Assembly: GCF_015533855.1 (NCBI RefSeq)
Contig: NZ_AP024154.1
Location: forward strand, 4,780,501-4,844,500
Source: Echinicola sp. 20G
GTDB lineage: Bacteria > Bacteroidota > Bacteroidia > Cytophagales > Cyclobacteriaceae
Direction: 5' to 3'
DNA: 64,000 bases
The position numbers and the translations under genes were made by a program. The notes below the pieces were generated by a model. The model saw nothing but the letters and a program-made list of their open reading frames with translations. It did no database searches and was not told the origin of the DNA. Shown here one piece after another: positions 1 through 8,126 of this stretch; position 1 is the stretch's first letter, and every line of letters begins with the position of its first letter.

Positions 1-1
1 T

Positions 2-910
2 TTTGAATTCTCCAACCAAACAGGCTTTTACAAAGGAAAAGTAAGGGATGTTTATATGTTTGAGGATAAAATTGCTGTTGTTGCCTCAGATAGGATTTCT
101 GCTTTTGATGTGGTTTTACCGCTTCCCATTCCTTTCAAAGGCCAGGTTTTGAACCAAATTGCAGCCAAGTTCCTAAAGGCCACTGCCGATATTGTTCCTA
201 ATTGGGTGACATCCACACCTGATCCCAATGTGACTATCGGTAAAAAGTGCGAACCTTTTAAAGTGGAAATGGTTATCAGAGGGTACTTGGCCGGACATGC
301 TTGGAGAGAATACAGGGATGGAAAGAGAAGTATCTGTGGGGTAAGCCTTCCAGAAGGACTCAAGGAAAATGACAAGCTGCCAGTTCCTATCATCACTCCT
401 ACTACCAAGGCAGATGAAGGGCATGATGAAGATATCAGCCGTGAGGATATCCTAGCAAAGGGAATTGTCAGTGCTGAAGATTATGCGGTGCTGGAAAAAT
501 ATACCAGGGCTTTGTTTCAAAGAGGTACTGAAATCGCTGCTGAAATGGGATTGATCTTGGTGGACACCAAATACGAATTTGGGAAATACCAAGGTAAAAT
601 CTACCTGATCGATGAAGTGCACACACCTGATTCTTCAAGGTACTTCTATGCGGACGGTTATGAGGCCAACCAAGAAGCCAATCAAGCACAAAAACAACTC
701 TCCAAAGAATTTGTGAGACAGTGGCTGATTGCCAATAATTTCCAAGGAAAGGAAGGGCAGTCAGTGCCCAATATGCCAAATAAAATTGTAAATGATATTT
801 CGGAACGTTATATTGAGTTGTACGAAAAAATTACCGGTGAAGCGTTCATCAAAGCGGACAATACCAATATGATGGACAGAATCAAGAAATCCATTGAAGA
901 GAACATTTAG
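2..910 (+). CDS. purC: Phosphoribosylaminoimidazole-succinocarboxamide synthase (5'-truncated by window edge)
   Basis: SAICAR synthetase of de novo purine synthesis, which ligates aspartate to CAIR using ATP in the cytoplasm. The reading frame is open to the first bases of the window, and the residues before the first in-window ATG (position 56) read [15 protein letters not shown], the usual family N-terminus. The gene therefore begins upstream and 56 is not the true start. Visible family motifs are [11 protein letters not shown] near the N-terminus, [14 protein letters not shown], and [13 protein letters not shown], which belongs to the substrate-binding region. About 302 residues are visible, consistent with the longer purC form (about 300-315 aa) common in Bacteroidota. 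The STAS gene follows after 57 nt on the same strand. The assignment is secure; only the start is missing. Confidence 0.96.
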   Translation, partial: FEFSNQTGFYKGKVRDVYMFEDKIAVVASDRISAFDVVLPLPIPFKGQVLNQIAAKFLKATADIVPNWVTSTPDPNVTIGKKCEPFKVEMVIRGYLAGHAWREYRDGKRSICGVSLPEGLKENDKLPVPIITPTTKADEGHDEDISREDILAKGIVSAEDYAVLEKYTRALFQRGTEIAAEMGLILVDTKYEFGKYQGKIYLIDEVHTPDSSRYFYADGYEANQEANQAQKQLSKEFVRQWLIANNFQGKEGQSVPNMPNKIVNDISERYIELYEKITGEAFIKADNTNMMDRIKKSIEENI

Positions 911-967
911 TTCTTCACCATTAAATAAAAGCAGGTCAATAAAATGGCCAAAATCAAACCCTAAATC

Positions 968-1345
968 ATGAAGTACGCAGTAGATAAGAAAGAGCAATAC
1001 GTCATCTTTACACTTCAGGAAGAAAAGTTGGATTCCCCACTTTCTCCTGTGTTGAAATCAGAACTTCTCACTGTCCATGCAGAAGGTTATCACAACCTTA
1101 TCCTGGATATGAGCCAAGTAAAATATGCTGACTCCAGTGGCTTAAGTGCTTTGTTGGTTGGTCACAGGGCATTTAGTGAAGATGGAGGTATTTTCATCAT
1201 TTCATCCCCTCAAGAGCATGTGACCAAGCTGATCAAAATTTCTATGTTGGACAAAGTATTGAATATTGCTGAGTCACAGGAAGAAGCTGCCGATGCGATA
1301 TTTATCCACGAAATTGATGGAAGCAAGGAGGAAGAAGAGAACTAA
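968..1345 (+). CDS. STAS-domain protein (anti-sigma factor antagonist-like)
   Basis: A 125-residue single STAS domain of the SpoIIAA/anti-sigma-antagonist type. The key motif is ADSSGLSALL around residues 54-63, where a serine of the DSSG element is the one phosphorylated in characterised homologues. The last residues are strongly acidic (EIDGSKEEEEN) and lie outside the domain. No anti-sigma kinase (RsbW/SpoIIAB type) or PP2C phosphatase occurs nearby, so its partner is not visible. The stop codon lies 2 nt before the TTG start of the RNase Z gene, so the two are probably co-transcribed and translationally coupled. A role in partner switching is family knowledge; the target here is unknown. 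Confidence 0.85.
   Translation: MKYAVDKKEQYVIFTLQEEKLDSPLSPVLKSELLTVHAEGYHNLILDMSQVKYADSSGLSALLVGHRAFSEDGGIFIISSPQEHVTKLIKISMLDKVLNIAESQEEAADAIFIHEIDGSKEEEEN
1325..1331 (+). promoter_or_regulatory. Strong Shine-Dalgarno sequence inside the STAS gene for rnz
   Basis: AAGGAGG lies in the last codons of the STAS gene, 16 nt before the TTG start of rnz. SD sites this good are uncommon in Bacteroidota. Because it falls in GGA/AAG/GAA-rich codons for the acidic tail, it may be a coincidence of codon composition. It still supports reading the TTG at 1348 as a coupled start. Confidence 0.4.
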
Positions 1346-1347
1346 AT

Positions 1348-2262
1348 TTGGAATTTACAGTAACCATTTTAGGCTCCAATTCTGCCGTTCCTGCACATGA
1401 AAGGAACCAGACTTCTCAGATCATCACCATGGGCAATGAGCTAATGATGGTGGACTGCGGAGAGGCGACACAAATTCAATTACAGCGGTATAAAGTAAGG
1501 TCATCGAAGATCAAATACATCTTTATATCGCACTTACATGGAGATCATTACCTTGGATTGATGGGAGTGATCTCCACTTTTCATTTAAATAAAAGGAAAG
1601 AGCCATTGACAATTTTTGGGCCGAGAGGATTAGATGAAATTATTACTACACAGCTGAAATATGGCAATACCAAGCTGAATTACCCATTAAAATTTATCCG
1701 CACTGATTCAGATCAACAGCAACAGCTTGTTGATGCCAAAAGGTTCAAGGTATTTAGCTTTCCTTTAAAACATCGCCTGCCCTGTACCGGCTTTCTTTTT
1801 GTGGAAAAACTAGGTCAAAAGAACTTGGTCAAGGAAAAACTCTTAGAAAACAAACTCAGTATCCAGGCTATTAATACCCTGAAAAACGGCAAAGATTTCT
1901 TGGACGAAGAGGGGAATGTAAAATATGCTGTCAGTGAATTTACCCATCCCAGTCCTTCACCCAGAAAATACGCCTTTTGTTCCGACACCAAATATGATCT
2001 GGAATTGATTCCCTATATTCAGGGGGTGGATTTGCTCTATCATGAATCCACTTTTATGGAAAGTGAACATGAACGCGCGGCTGACACCTATCATTGTACC
2101 GCCAAGCAGGCTGCCAGTATTGCCTTAGAGGCAGAAGTAAAAAAGCTGCTCCTAGGCCACTACTCAACCCGTTATATCGAATTGGAGCCTTTATTGATGG
2201 AGGCAGAGTCGGTGTTCACCAACAGCCATTTAAGTATTGAAGGTCTGACTTATACCGTTTAG
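1348..2262 (+). CDS. rnz: Ribonuclease Z (tRNA 3' endonuclease)
   Basis: RNase Z of the metallo-beta-lactamase superfamily, which cuts the 3' trailer from pre-tRNAs. The 304-aa length matches the bacterial short form. The zinc motif HLHGDH is at residues 62-67. Downstream come PCTGF, FCSDTKYD (an aspartate metal ligand) and HESTF, then the late histidine in LGHYSTRY. The start is TTG at 1348: the protein read from there begins MEFTVTILGSNSAVPA, which is exactly the conserved family N-terminus, and no ATG lies upstream in frame before the STAS stop. It overlaps nothing but sits only 2 nt after the STAS gene. The function is secure and the non-ATG start is well supported. Confidence 0.94.
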   Translation: MEFTVTILGSNSAVPAHERNQTSQIITMGNELMMVDCGEATQIQLQRYKVRSSKIKYIFISHLHGDHYLGLMGVISTFHLNKRKEPLTIFGPRGLDEIITTQLKYGNTKLNYPLKFIRTDSDQQQQLVDAKRFKVFSFPLKHRLPCTGFLFVEKLGQKNLVKEKLLENKLSIQAINTLKNGKDFLDEEGNVKYAVSEFTHPSPSPRKYAFCSDTKYDLELIPYIQGVDLLYHESTFMESEHERAADTYHCTAKQAASIALEAEVKKLLLGHYSTRYIELEPLLMEAESVFTNSHLSIEGLTYTV

Positions 2263-2265
2263 CCT

Positions 2266-3069
2266 ATGGAAACCACTGCAGACAAGTCTTTCCACAATAA
2301 AAAAACATCCCTATTTATAGTCTTGAGTGGGATCTTTCTGACGAATGCCATTTTAGCAGAAATCATTGGTGTCAAGATTTTCTCCGGAGAAGCTACCTTG
2401 GGGCTTGAACCTGCTGGATGGACATTTTTCGGGAAGTATGTTTTGGATTTCAATCTTACAGCCGGAGCAGTCATCTGGCCTGTTGTCTTTATCACAACCG
2501 ATATTATCAATGAGTATTTTGGAAAAAAAGGGGTAAGAAAAATAAGCTTCCTGACCGCTGGATTCATTGCTTATGGCTTTGTCTTTATCGCCATTGCCAC
2601 CTCTCTTCCTCCAGCTCCATTCTGGTTGGATGTAAACAGCACTGATCCCGCAGGGCAGCCTTTTAATATAGAATATGCCTTTGATACCATTTTCAGACAA
2701 GGGCTGGGAATTATCATTGGTTCATTGACGGCTTTCTTACTGGGACAGTTGATTGATGTTTATGTGTTCCAAAAACTCAGAAAAATCACAGGATCCAAAA
2801 TGATCTGGTTGAGGGCTACTGGCTCCACACTGGTATCTCAACTGATCGACTCCTTTGTGGTATTGGGCATTGCTTTTTATGTTTTTGGCAACTGGTCCAT
2901 AGACCAACTGATTGCCGTGGGTATTATCAACTACATCTACAAGTTTACCGTAGCCATTGTCCTGACTCCCCTACTCTATTTGGGGCACGACATCATCGAC
3001 AAATACCTTGGAAAAGAAGACGCCAAAAGAATGGCCGAAGAGGCTGCTTCAGACACTTCTTTTTTGTGA
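2266..3069 (+). CDS. yhhQ: Queuosine precursor transporter (YhhQ/VUT family)
   Basis: An integral inner-membrane protein of 267 residues with about six hydrophobic segments, matching the VUT/DUF165 family whose E. coli member YhhQ imports queuosine precursors (preQ0/preQ1). Family signatures are TDIINEYFGKKG after the third hydrophobic stretch and ATGSTLVSQLIDSFVV in the second half. The ATG lies 3 nt after the rnz stop, so it is probably co-transcribed with the STAS gene and rnz. A link to tRNA maturation is plausible, because RNase Z makes tRNA ends and queuosine is a tRNA modification. queA lies 25 kb away in this window, but no preQ0 synthesis genes (queCDE, queF) are seen here, which is consistent with import. 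Confidence 0.88.
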   Translation: METTADKSFHNKKTSLFIVLSGIFLTNAILAEIIGVKIFSGEATLGLEPAGWTFFGKYVLDFNLTAGAVIWPVVFITTDIINEYFGKKGVRKISFLTAGFIAYGFVFIAIATSLPPAPFWLDVNSTDPAGQPFNIEYAFDTIFRQGLGIIIGSLTAFLLGQLIDVYVFQKLRKITGSKMIWLRATGSTLVSQLIDSFVVLGIAFYVFGNWSIDQLIAVGIINYIYKFTVAIVLTPLLYLGHDIIDKYLGKEDAKRMAEEAASDTSFL

Positions 3070-3202
3070 TCAAAGTTACTTCCAAAAAGTCTAATTGATA
3101 AGAAAAACCATCTTGGTCAAATTAAAATAAACTGAAGAGTTAATTATCCTTAACAGGAAAATGCTAAACTCAATTGACTAAGAATCAAACCAAGTTAAAA
3201 CG

Positions 3203-3634
3203 ATGATAATTAATAACAGAACAATTAAGTTTTTTTTAAGATTAGCCCTATCAAGTGCTTTTCTATCTGCTGTAGCTGACCGATTTGGAATGTGGAGCGA
3301 TGAAGTTTCGGTATGGGGAAATTGGCAAAATTTCATAAACTATACTCAATTAATAAGCCCTTGGATTCCAAACTCGCTGATTTCAATAATTGGCACAGTT
3401 GTCACTGCGCTAGAAATTATTTTTGCATTTTGTCTATTGGTAGGATTTAAGACAGAATTCTTTGCAAAACTAAGCGCTGTTTTATTATTGATATTTGCAC
3501 TATCAATGACATTTTCAACGGGTATTAAAGGAGCCTTTGATTTTTCTGTTTTTACAGCTTCCGCAGCCGCCTTTGCATTAGGATCGATTAAAGAAAAATA
3601 TATGGAAGTGGACAAATTGATGATTAATGAATAA
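3203..3634 (+). CDS. DoxX-like integral membrane protein
   Basis: A 143-residue protein with four hydrophobic segments arranged as in the DoxX/DoxD-like family: an N-terminal FFLRLALSSAFLSAVADRFG segment, then PNSLISIIGTVVTALEIIFAFCLLVG, LSAVLLLIFALSMTF, and a last small-residue-rich helix. DoxX-like proteins are linked loosely to quinone/thiosulfate chemistry and oxidative stress, and most have no proven function. The gene is more AT-rich than its neighbours and is flanked by AT-rich spacers on both sides, suggesting a stand-alone transcription unit that may have been acquired. The family assignment is moderately sure; the function is unknown. Confidence 0.72.
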   Translation: MIINNRTIKFFLRLALSSAFLSAVADRFGMWSDEVSVWGNWQNFINYTQLISPWIPNSLISIIGTVVTALEIIFAFCLLVGFKTEFFAKLSAVLLLIFALSMTFSTGIKGAFDFSVFTASAAAFALGSIKEKYMEVDKLMINE

Positions 3635-3985
3635 TCAATTTGACAAACATTTATGCAACCTTAAAGACTCAAATTTCTTATAAATTATACTACCTATTAT
3701 ATCCAATTTTAAAGCATAAAAAAGCCTCCCAACTTCCATTTTTTATAACTAAACTTCTTCCAAAAAGAATCAATTACACCTAAAACCAGTAAGTTTTCCT
3801 TGAGTTAATGATTATTTAACCACATCTTAATAATACATAACTAATTGATAATCAATATTTTATAAGTTCAATTTTTAAAGTTTGAACTTTCAAGGGTTCA
3901 GATCGCGCGAAGTGAACCCATAATTTGCATTCATTGTACATTTTTGCGGCAGAAAATTTCACTGAATTACTCAAGCAAAGAAAAA
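3635..3985. other. AT-rich intergenic region before the TonB receptor operon
   Basis: About 350 nt without a gene. The first 200 nt show nothing recognisable. The last 120 nt carry the paired dyads at 3866-3917, annotated separately, followed by TACATTTT at 3937-3944. That is one mismatch from the Bacteroidota -7 consensus TAnnTTTG and could be the operon promoter. Confidence 0.5.
3866..3917. promoter_or_regulatory. Two identical dyads GTTCA-N12-TGAAC, candidate tandem operator
   Basis: The first dyad is GTTCA at 3866-3870 with TGAAC at 3883-3887; flanking bases extend its arms to AAGTTCAA/TTGAACTT (3864-3871, 3882-3889). The second is GTTCA at 3896-3900 with TGAAC at 3913-3917; its arms extend to GGGTTCA/TGAACCC (3894-3900, 3913-3919). 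Both have exactly 12 nt between half-sites, the spacers are unrelated in sequence, and the dyads are 30 bp apart, close to three helical turns. This is what two adjacent sites for a dimeric regulator look like. They lie just upstream of a weak -7-like element and the TonB receptor gene. No regulator gene is adjacent, so the binding protein is unknown. Confidence 0.6.
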
Positions 3986-6844
3986 ATGAAAACAAGGATG
4001 CCTATCAGATTATTATTAATGGCTTTGTTCCTACTGACTGCCCAGCTCAGTTTTGGTCAAAGCATGAGCATTACGGGTACTGTGGTGGATCCAAATGGGT
4101 CGCTTCCAGGAGCAATGGTTTATATTAAAGGAACCCAAACTGGCGGTACTTCGGATATCTCCGGCAACTTCCAAATCCTAAACCATCATACCGGAGATCA
4201 AACTTTGGTTATCTCTTTTATTGGATACAATGCCAAAGAAGTACCATTAAGTGTTGAGGCCGGTAAAGATATCAATTTGGGGCTTATAGAAATGGAGGAA
4301 GAGTCAACTGGCCTTTCCGAGGTAGTGGTAAAAGGAACTTACTACCCTTCCCAAATGAGAGCGATCAGTATGAAGAAAAGCTCCAACGCTATTTCTGAAG
4401 TTCTGGCAGCAGATGCCATCGGCAAACTTCCAGACAGAAATGCTGCCGAGGCAGTACAAAGGATGCAAGGTGTCTCCATCGAAAGGGACATGGGAGAAGG
4501 TAGAAGGGTAATCGTAAGAGGTGCCCCTACCCACTGGACTTCCATCACCCTAAACGGCAACAGACTTCCAAGTGCTGGCGGTGCTAGTGACGAAAGATAT
4601 ACGCAATTGGATGTATTTCCTTCAGAATTGATCCAATATGTTCAATTGAACAAAGCTTTGACACCTGATATTGACGGAGATGCCATCGGTGGCTCGATGA
4701 ACTTTATCACCAAGTCCTCTCCTAGTGACCAATTGATCAGCGCCACCGTGGCCGGTGGTTACAATACCAACGCCAAATCCCCATCTTACAACACTTCCCT
4801 AATTTATGGAGATCGTATCGGTGAGAAATTTGGCTTTATTGCATCTGCCGTGGTTTGGGACAGGACAGCAGGTATTGACCGATATGGTATTGGATACAAT
4901 TTTTCAAACCCTGACCCGGTACAGTCTTTCTCTATGAACAACCTTCAGTTGAGGGATTATGTAGCCAGAAGAAGGACAGCTGGATTCAATTTGGGCATGG
5001 ACTACGACATTTCACCAAACAGCAAAATCTATTTTAAAGGACTCTATTCCCAATACTTGGATCAGCAGAAAGTAAGAGAAGCCTATTTCAACTTTGACAA
5101 TAACAATGCACAACTTCAAGCAAGACACGCCGACTATGTAACAAACCTTTACTCTATGAAAGCAGGTGGAGAATTCAATATCAGCCACCGATTAAAATTG
5201 GATGCTTCTTACCAAATCTCTTCTTCTGACTTCAAGTTAAACAGTCCTGATAACTTACCCGAAGATGAAAGAGGTTATCCTATCGTAAACTTTGTACAGC
5301 CTATGACCTATGAAGGCCTTTCTTCTGATGGTTTCAAATACTTGGCCATGGACTCTCCTGAGGGCATTGGAGGCTCTTTGGAAAATGTACCAGCCGATTT
5401 GGGAGCTCCTCTTGACCCAAACTCAATGAGGTTAAATCAAATCATCCTGCAACAAATGGACAAGAAAGAAACAGATCATACTGGGCAATTTGACTTTACC
5501 CATCAAACCAATGATAAACTACAGTTGAAATTTGGTGGTAAGCTGTTGAATAAAGAAAGAGAGTTTAATTCTTCTGCCACCGTAAAAATGCAAGGAGCTT
5601 TATTAGGCATTCCAAATAGTCCTGACATGCTGTTCCTTTCTGACATGGAAACAGAATCAACCCCATATGATGGAACCTTCCTGAATGAACTGGGCGATGT
5701 ATATGACGAGGTGAATATCAGCCAAATCACCAATGACCAAATCGATGCCATGTACACGGATGAGTTTGCTACTCAAAATGGACTGATCACAGTATTGGCA
5801 AAAGACGCTCCTTCCAATGCTCCTCAATCTTATACGGGCCAAGAGCAAGTGATCTCTGCCTATGCTATGGGAACCTATCAGGTTAATGAAAAGCTGGAGT
5901 TGATTGGTGGGATCAGAAATGAAGTCAACCACTTGGAGTTTACAGGTGCTAGGGTACTTACCGATCAAGATGGGTCTACAGTGGAAGAAGTGACCAGCAC
6001 AAAAGATTACAATGCTTTCTTGCCAATGGTTCACCTTAAAATGAAGCCCAACAACAACACTATTGTAAGGGCAGCTTATACCCGTACTTACGCAAGGCCA
6101 ACCTTTAACAGGCTGAACCCTGGTGTACAGATCAATAACCTTACCCAGACCATCACGGAAGGCAACACTGAATTGGATCCGACTTTCTCCAATAACTACG
6201 ATCTTGCCTTTGAGTATTACCCTGAAGAATTGGGGATATTCTCAGCAGGTATCTTCTACAAGGACCTTTCCAACTATATCTATGATGATCAAAGCATTGA
6301 AGTGTACAATGATTTGAATTACCTAAGGTCTCGTCCAGAAAACCTTGAAAGTGCCTGGTTATATGGTATTGAGTTGAGTTATGTCAAGCGTTTCACCAAC
6401 ATGGATAACTTCATGAAGAACTTTGGTGTAGAACTTAATTACTCCTATATCGACTCAGAAGTGGAAATCCCTACTTTCACAGAAGGGGAACAAACAGGAA
6501 GTTACAAGACCTCTTTGCCAGAGCAAGCCAACCACATTGGAAATGCCATTGTGTTTTATGAAAACAATAAATTCATGGCCCGCCTTGCCGGTAACTTCAA
6601 AGGCAAATATGTCAATGCCATCCGAAGCATTGCTGGTCCTGAGCACTACCGTTGGTTTGGCAATAACTTTACCGTTGATTTTTCATCTTCTTACCTATTG
6701 TCAGACAACTTCAGACTATTTGTTGAGCTCAACAACATCACCAACGCACCTAACCGATATTACCATGGTGTGTCTGACAGACCGGAAGAGGCTGCATGGT
6801 CAGGAATCCGCGGCCAAATCGGGTTGAGTTTTAACCTCAGATAA
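3986..6844 (+). CDS. TonB-dependent outer-membrane receptor (PI-PLC-linked)
   Basis: A TonB-dependent transporter of about 952 aa. The start is taken as the ATG at 3986 because it gives a clean signal peptide (MKTRMPIRLLLMALF, cleavage after SFGQ). An in-frame TTG at 3944 would add 14 polar residues. Domains in order are a carboxypeptidase-regulatory-like beta-sandwich (about 27-110, SITGTVVDPNGSLPGAMVYI), a plug (about 115-250, with AAEAVQRMQGVSIERD and RRVIVRGAPTHWTSITLNG), and a beta-barrel to the C-terminus. The plug wording resembles the TonB_Xanth_Caul-type receptors rather than SusC, and no SusD partner is present. The two PI-PLC lipoprotein genes follow after 21 and 34 nt, so the substrate is probably a product of those enzymes, such as an inositol phosphate; that is inference. 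Confidence 0.88.
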   Translation: MKTRMPIRLLLMALFLLTAQLSFGQSMSITGTVVDPNGSLPGAMVYIKGTQTGGTSDISGNFQILNHHTGDQTLVISFIGYNAKEVPLSVEAGKDINLGLIEMEEESTGLSEVVVKGTYYPSQMRAISMKKSSNAISEVLAADAIGKLPDRNAAEAVQRMQGVSIERDMGEGRRVIVRGAPTHWTSITLNGNRLPSAGGASDERYTQLDVFPSELIQYVQLNKALTPDIDGDAIGGSMNFITKSSPSDQLISATVAGGYNTNAKSPSYNTSLIYGDRIGEKFGFIASAVVWDRTAGIDRYGIGYNFSNPDPVQSFSMNNLQLRDYVARRRTAGFNLGMDYDISPNSKIYFKGLYSQYLDQQKVREAYFNFDNNNAQLQARHADYVTNLYSMKAGGEFNISHRLKLDASYQISSSDFKLNSPDNLPEDERGYPIVNFVQPMTYEGLSSDGFKYLAMDSPEGIGGSLENVPADLGAPLDPNSMRLNQIILQQMDKKETDHTGQFDFTHQTNDKLQLKFGGKLLNKEREFNSSATVKMQGALLGIPNSPDMLFLSDMETESTPYDGTFLNELGDVYDEVNISQITNDQIDAMYTDEFATQNGLITVLAKDAPSNAPQSYTGQEQVISAYAMGTYQVNEKLELIGGIRNEVNHLEFTGARVLTDQDGSTVEEVTSTKDYNAFLPMVHLKMKPNNNTIVRAAYTRTYARPTFNRLNPGVQINNLTQTITEGNTELDPTFSNNYDLAFEYYPEELGIFSAGIFYKDLSNYIYDDQSIEVYNDLNYLRSRPENLESAWLYGIELSYVKRFTNMDNFMKNFGVELNYSYIDSEVEIPTFTEGEQTGSYKTSLPEQANHIGNAIVFYENNKFMARLAGNFKGKYVNAIRSIAGPEHYRWFGNNFTVDFSSSYLLSDNFRLFVELNNITNAPNRYYHGVSDRPEEAAWSGIRGQIGLSFNLR

Positions 6845-6865
6845 TTTCGAAAAGCAATCAAGATC

Positions 6866-8092
6866 ATGAAAAATACATTCAATTTTATTGGAAGTGCAGC
6901 TCTGCTATGGAGCGCACTTTCCTGTAATCCTCAGGAAGAAACCATTCAGCTAGAGAATGGACAGGTAGAGGTTCCCGCCGATATCAAAATCAATCAGATC
7001 CAAGTATTGGGTACGCACAATAGTTACGCAAAGCCTGTTGACACCGCAGTGTTCAACCTTGTAGAACCTATTTTTGAAAAGATGATGGGGCAATTTGCAG
7101 CCAGCATGTCCGCAGAGCAAAGGGCCAAATACAAAGAATATCATCCCAATGAAATGCCCATCAGTTCGATGCTTGCTTATGAGCACCCTGATTTCAATAC
7201 CCAGTTGGATGCTGGATTAAGGTCTCTGGAGATTGATGTCTATTACGACCCTACTGGAAACAGGTTCAACAAGCCAGCGACCTATGAGATCCTAAAGCAA
7301 AAGGGCAAAACTGATTTGGCCCCTTTTGATACCGAAGGACTAGACCAACCTGGTTTCAAGGTATTGCATATGGCGGATATCGATTTCAGAACCTACTATC
7401 CTACTTTCCAAAAGGCGTTGGAAACGCTAAAAAATTGGTCGGATGCCCATCCTAGCCACACACCTATCTTCATCATGATAGAAGCCAAGGATCAAGGATT
7501 CCCTATTTTCCCCAATTCATCCGAGGTATTGCCCTTTACGGAGCAAGCTTTTGATGAACTGGACAACTTGGTCGTTTCCGTCTTGGGCAAGGACAAAATC
7601 ATCACGCCTGATCAAGTGCGTGGAGATTTTAAGACTTTAGAAGAAGGTATCTTGGCACAGAACTGGCCAACTCTTAAAGAATCCATTGGAAAGTTTGTCT
7701 TTATGTTGCTCCCTTCTGCCGGAGGGATGTCAGCTGAAAGTCCTTATGTAAAAAGCCACCCTGCTTTGGAAAACAGGATCATGTTTGTACAATCAGAAAG
7801 AGGGCAAGACCATGCTGGTTTCCTTCTTTTGGACAATGCCATTGTAAGGCAAGAAGACATCAAAGAAGCGGTTAAAAAAGGCTATCTGGTACGAACCAGG
7901 TCTGATATAGAAACCTATGAAGCCAAAGTCAATGACATGAGCCGCGCGAATGCTGCCTTTGAAAGCGGCGGACAGGTGGTCTCTACTGATTTCTTCAGGC
8001 CTGGCAATTCATACGGAACCGACTATGTAGTCAAAATGCCCAATGAACTTCCCATGAGGCTAAACCCAGTCAATTCCAACACCGAGAAATAA
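6866..8092 (+). CDS. Ca2+-dependent PI-PLC-family lipoprotein, copy 1
   Basis: A 408-aa putative surface or periplasmic lipoprotein of the phosphoinositide phospholipase C, Ca2+-dependent (PI-PLC-C1) family, which cleaves the phosphodiester bond of phosphatidylinositol-type lipids. The N-terminus is a lipoprotein signal with Cys20 (SALSC). The catalytic layout follows the PLC TIM-barrel X-domain: GTHNSY (His51, Asn52), LEID (Glu122 and Asp124, equivalent to the Ca2+ ligands Glu341/Asp343 of PLC-delta1) and VLHMADID (His168). A further acidic element, MIEAKD, follows. All expected catalytic positions are present, so it should be active. It sits 21 nt after the TonB receptor gene and 34 nt before a close paralogue. 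The family is confident; the real substrate is not known. Confidence 0.85.
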   Translation: MKNTFNFIGSAALLWSALSCNPQEETIQLENGQVEVPADIKINQIQVLGTHNSYAKPVDTAVFNLVEPIFEKMMGQFAASMSAEQRAKYKEYHPNEMPISSMLAYEHPDFNTQLDAGLRSLEIDVYYDPTGNRFNKPATYEILKQKGKTDLAPFDTEGLDQPGFKVLHMADIDFRTYYPTFQKALETLKNWSDAHPSHTPIFIMIEAKDQGFPIFPNSSEVLPFTEQAFDELDNLVVSVLGKDKIITPDQVRGDFKTLEEGILAQNWPTLKESIGKFVFMLLPSAGGMSAESPYVKSHPALENRIMFVQSERGQDHAGFLLLDNAIVRQEDIKEAVKKGYLVRTRSDIETYEAKVNDMSRANAAFESGGQVVSTDFFRPGNSYGTDYVVKMPNELPMRLNPVNSNTEK

Positions 8093-8126
8093 TCGGATAC
8101 ATTTAAAAGTAAAAGTTAATACTACA

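Noticed and set aside
3925..4128. A 67-codon frame overlapping the TonB receptor start
   Set aside because: It lies out of frame over the receptor's signal peptide region and its product resembles nothing; a shadow of the real gene.
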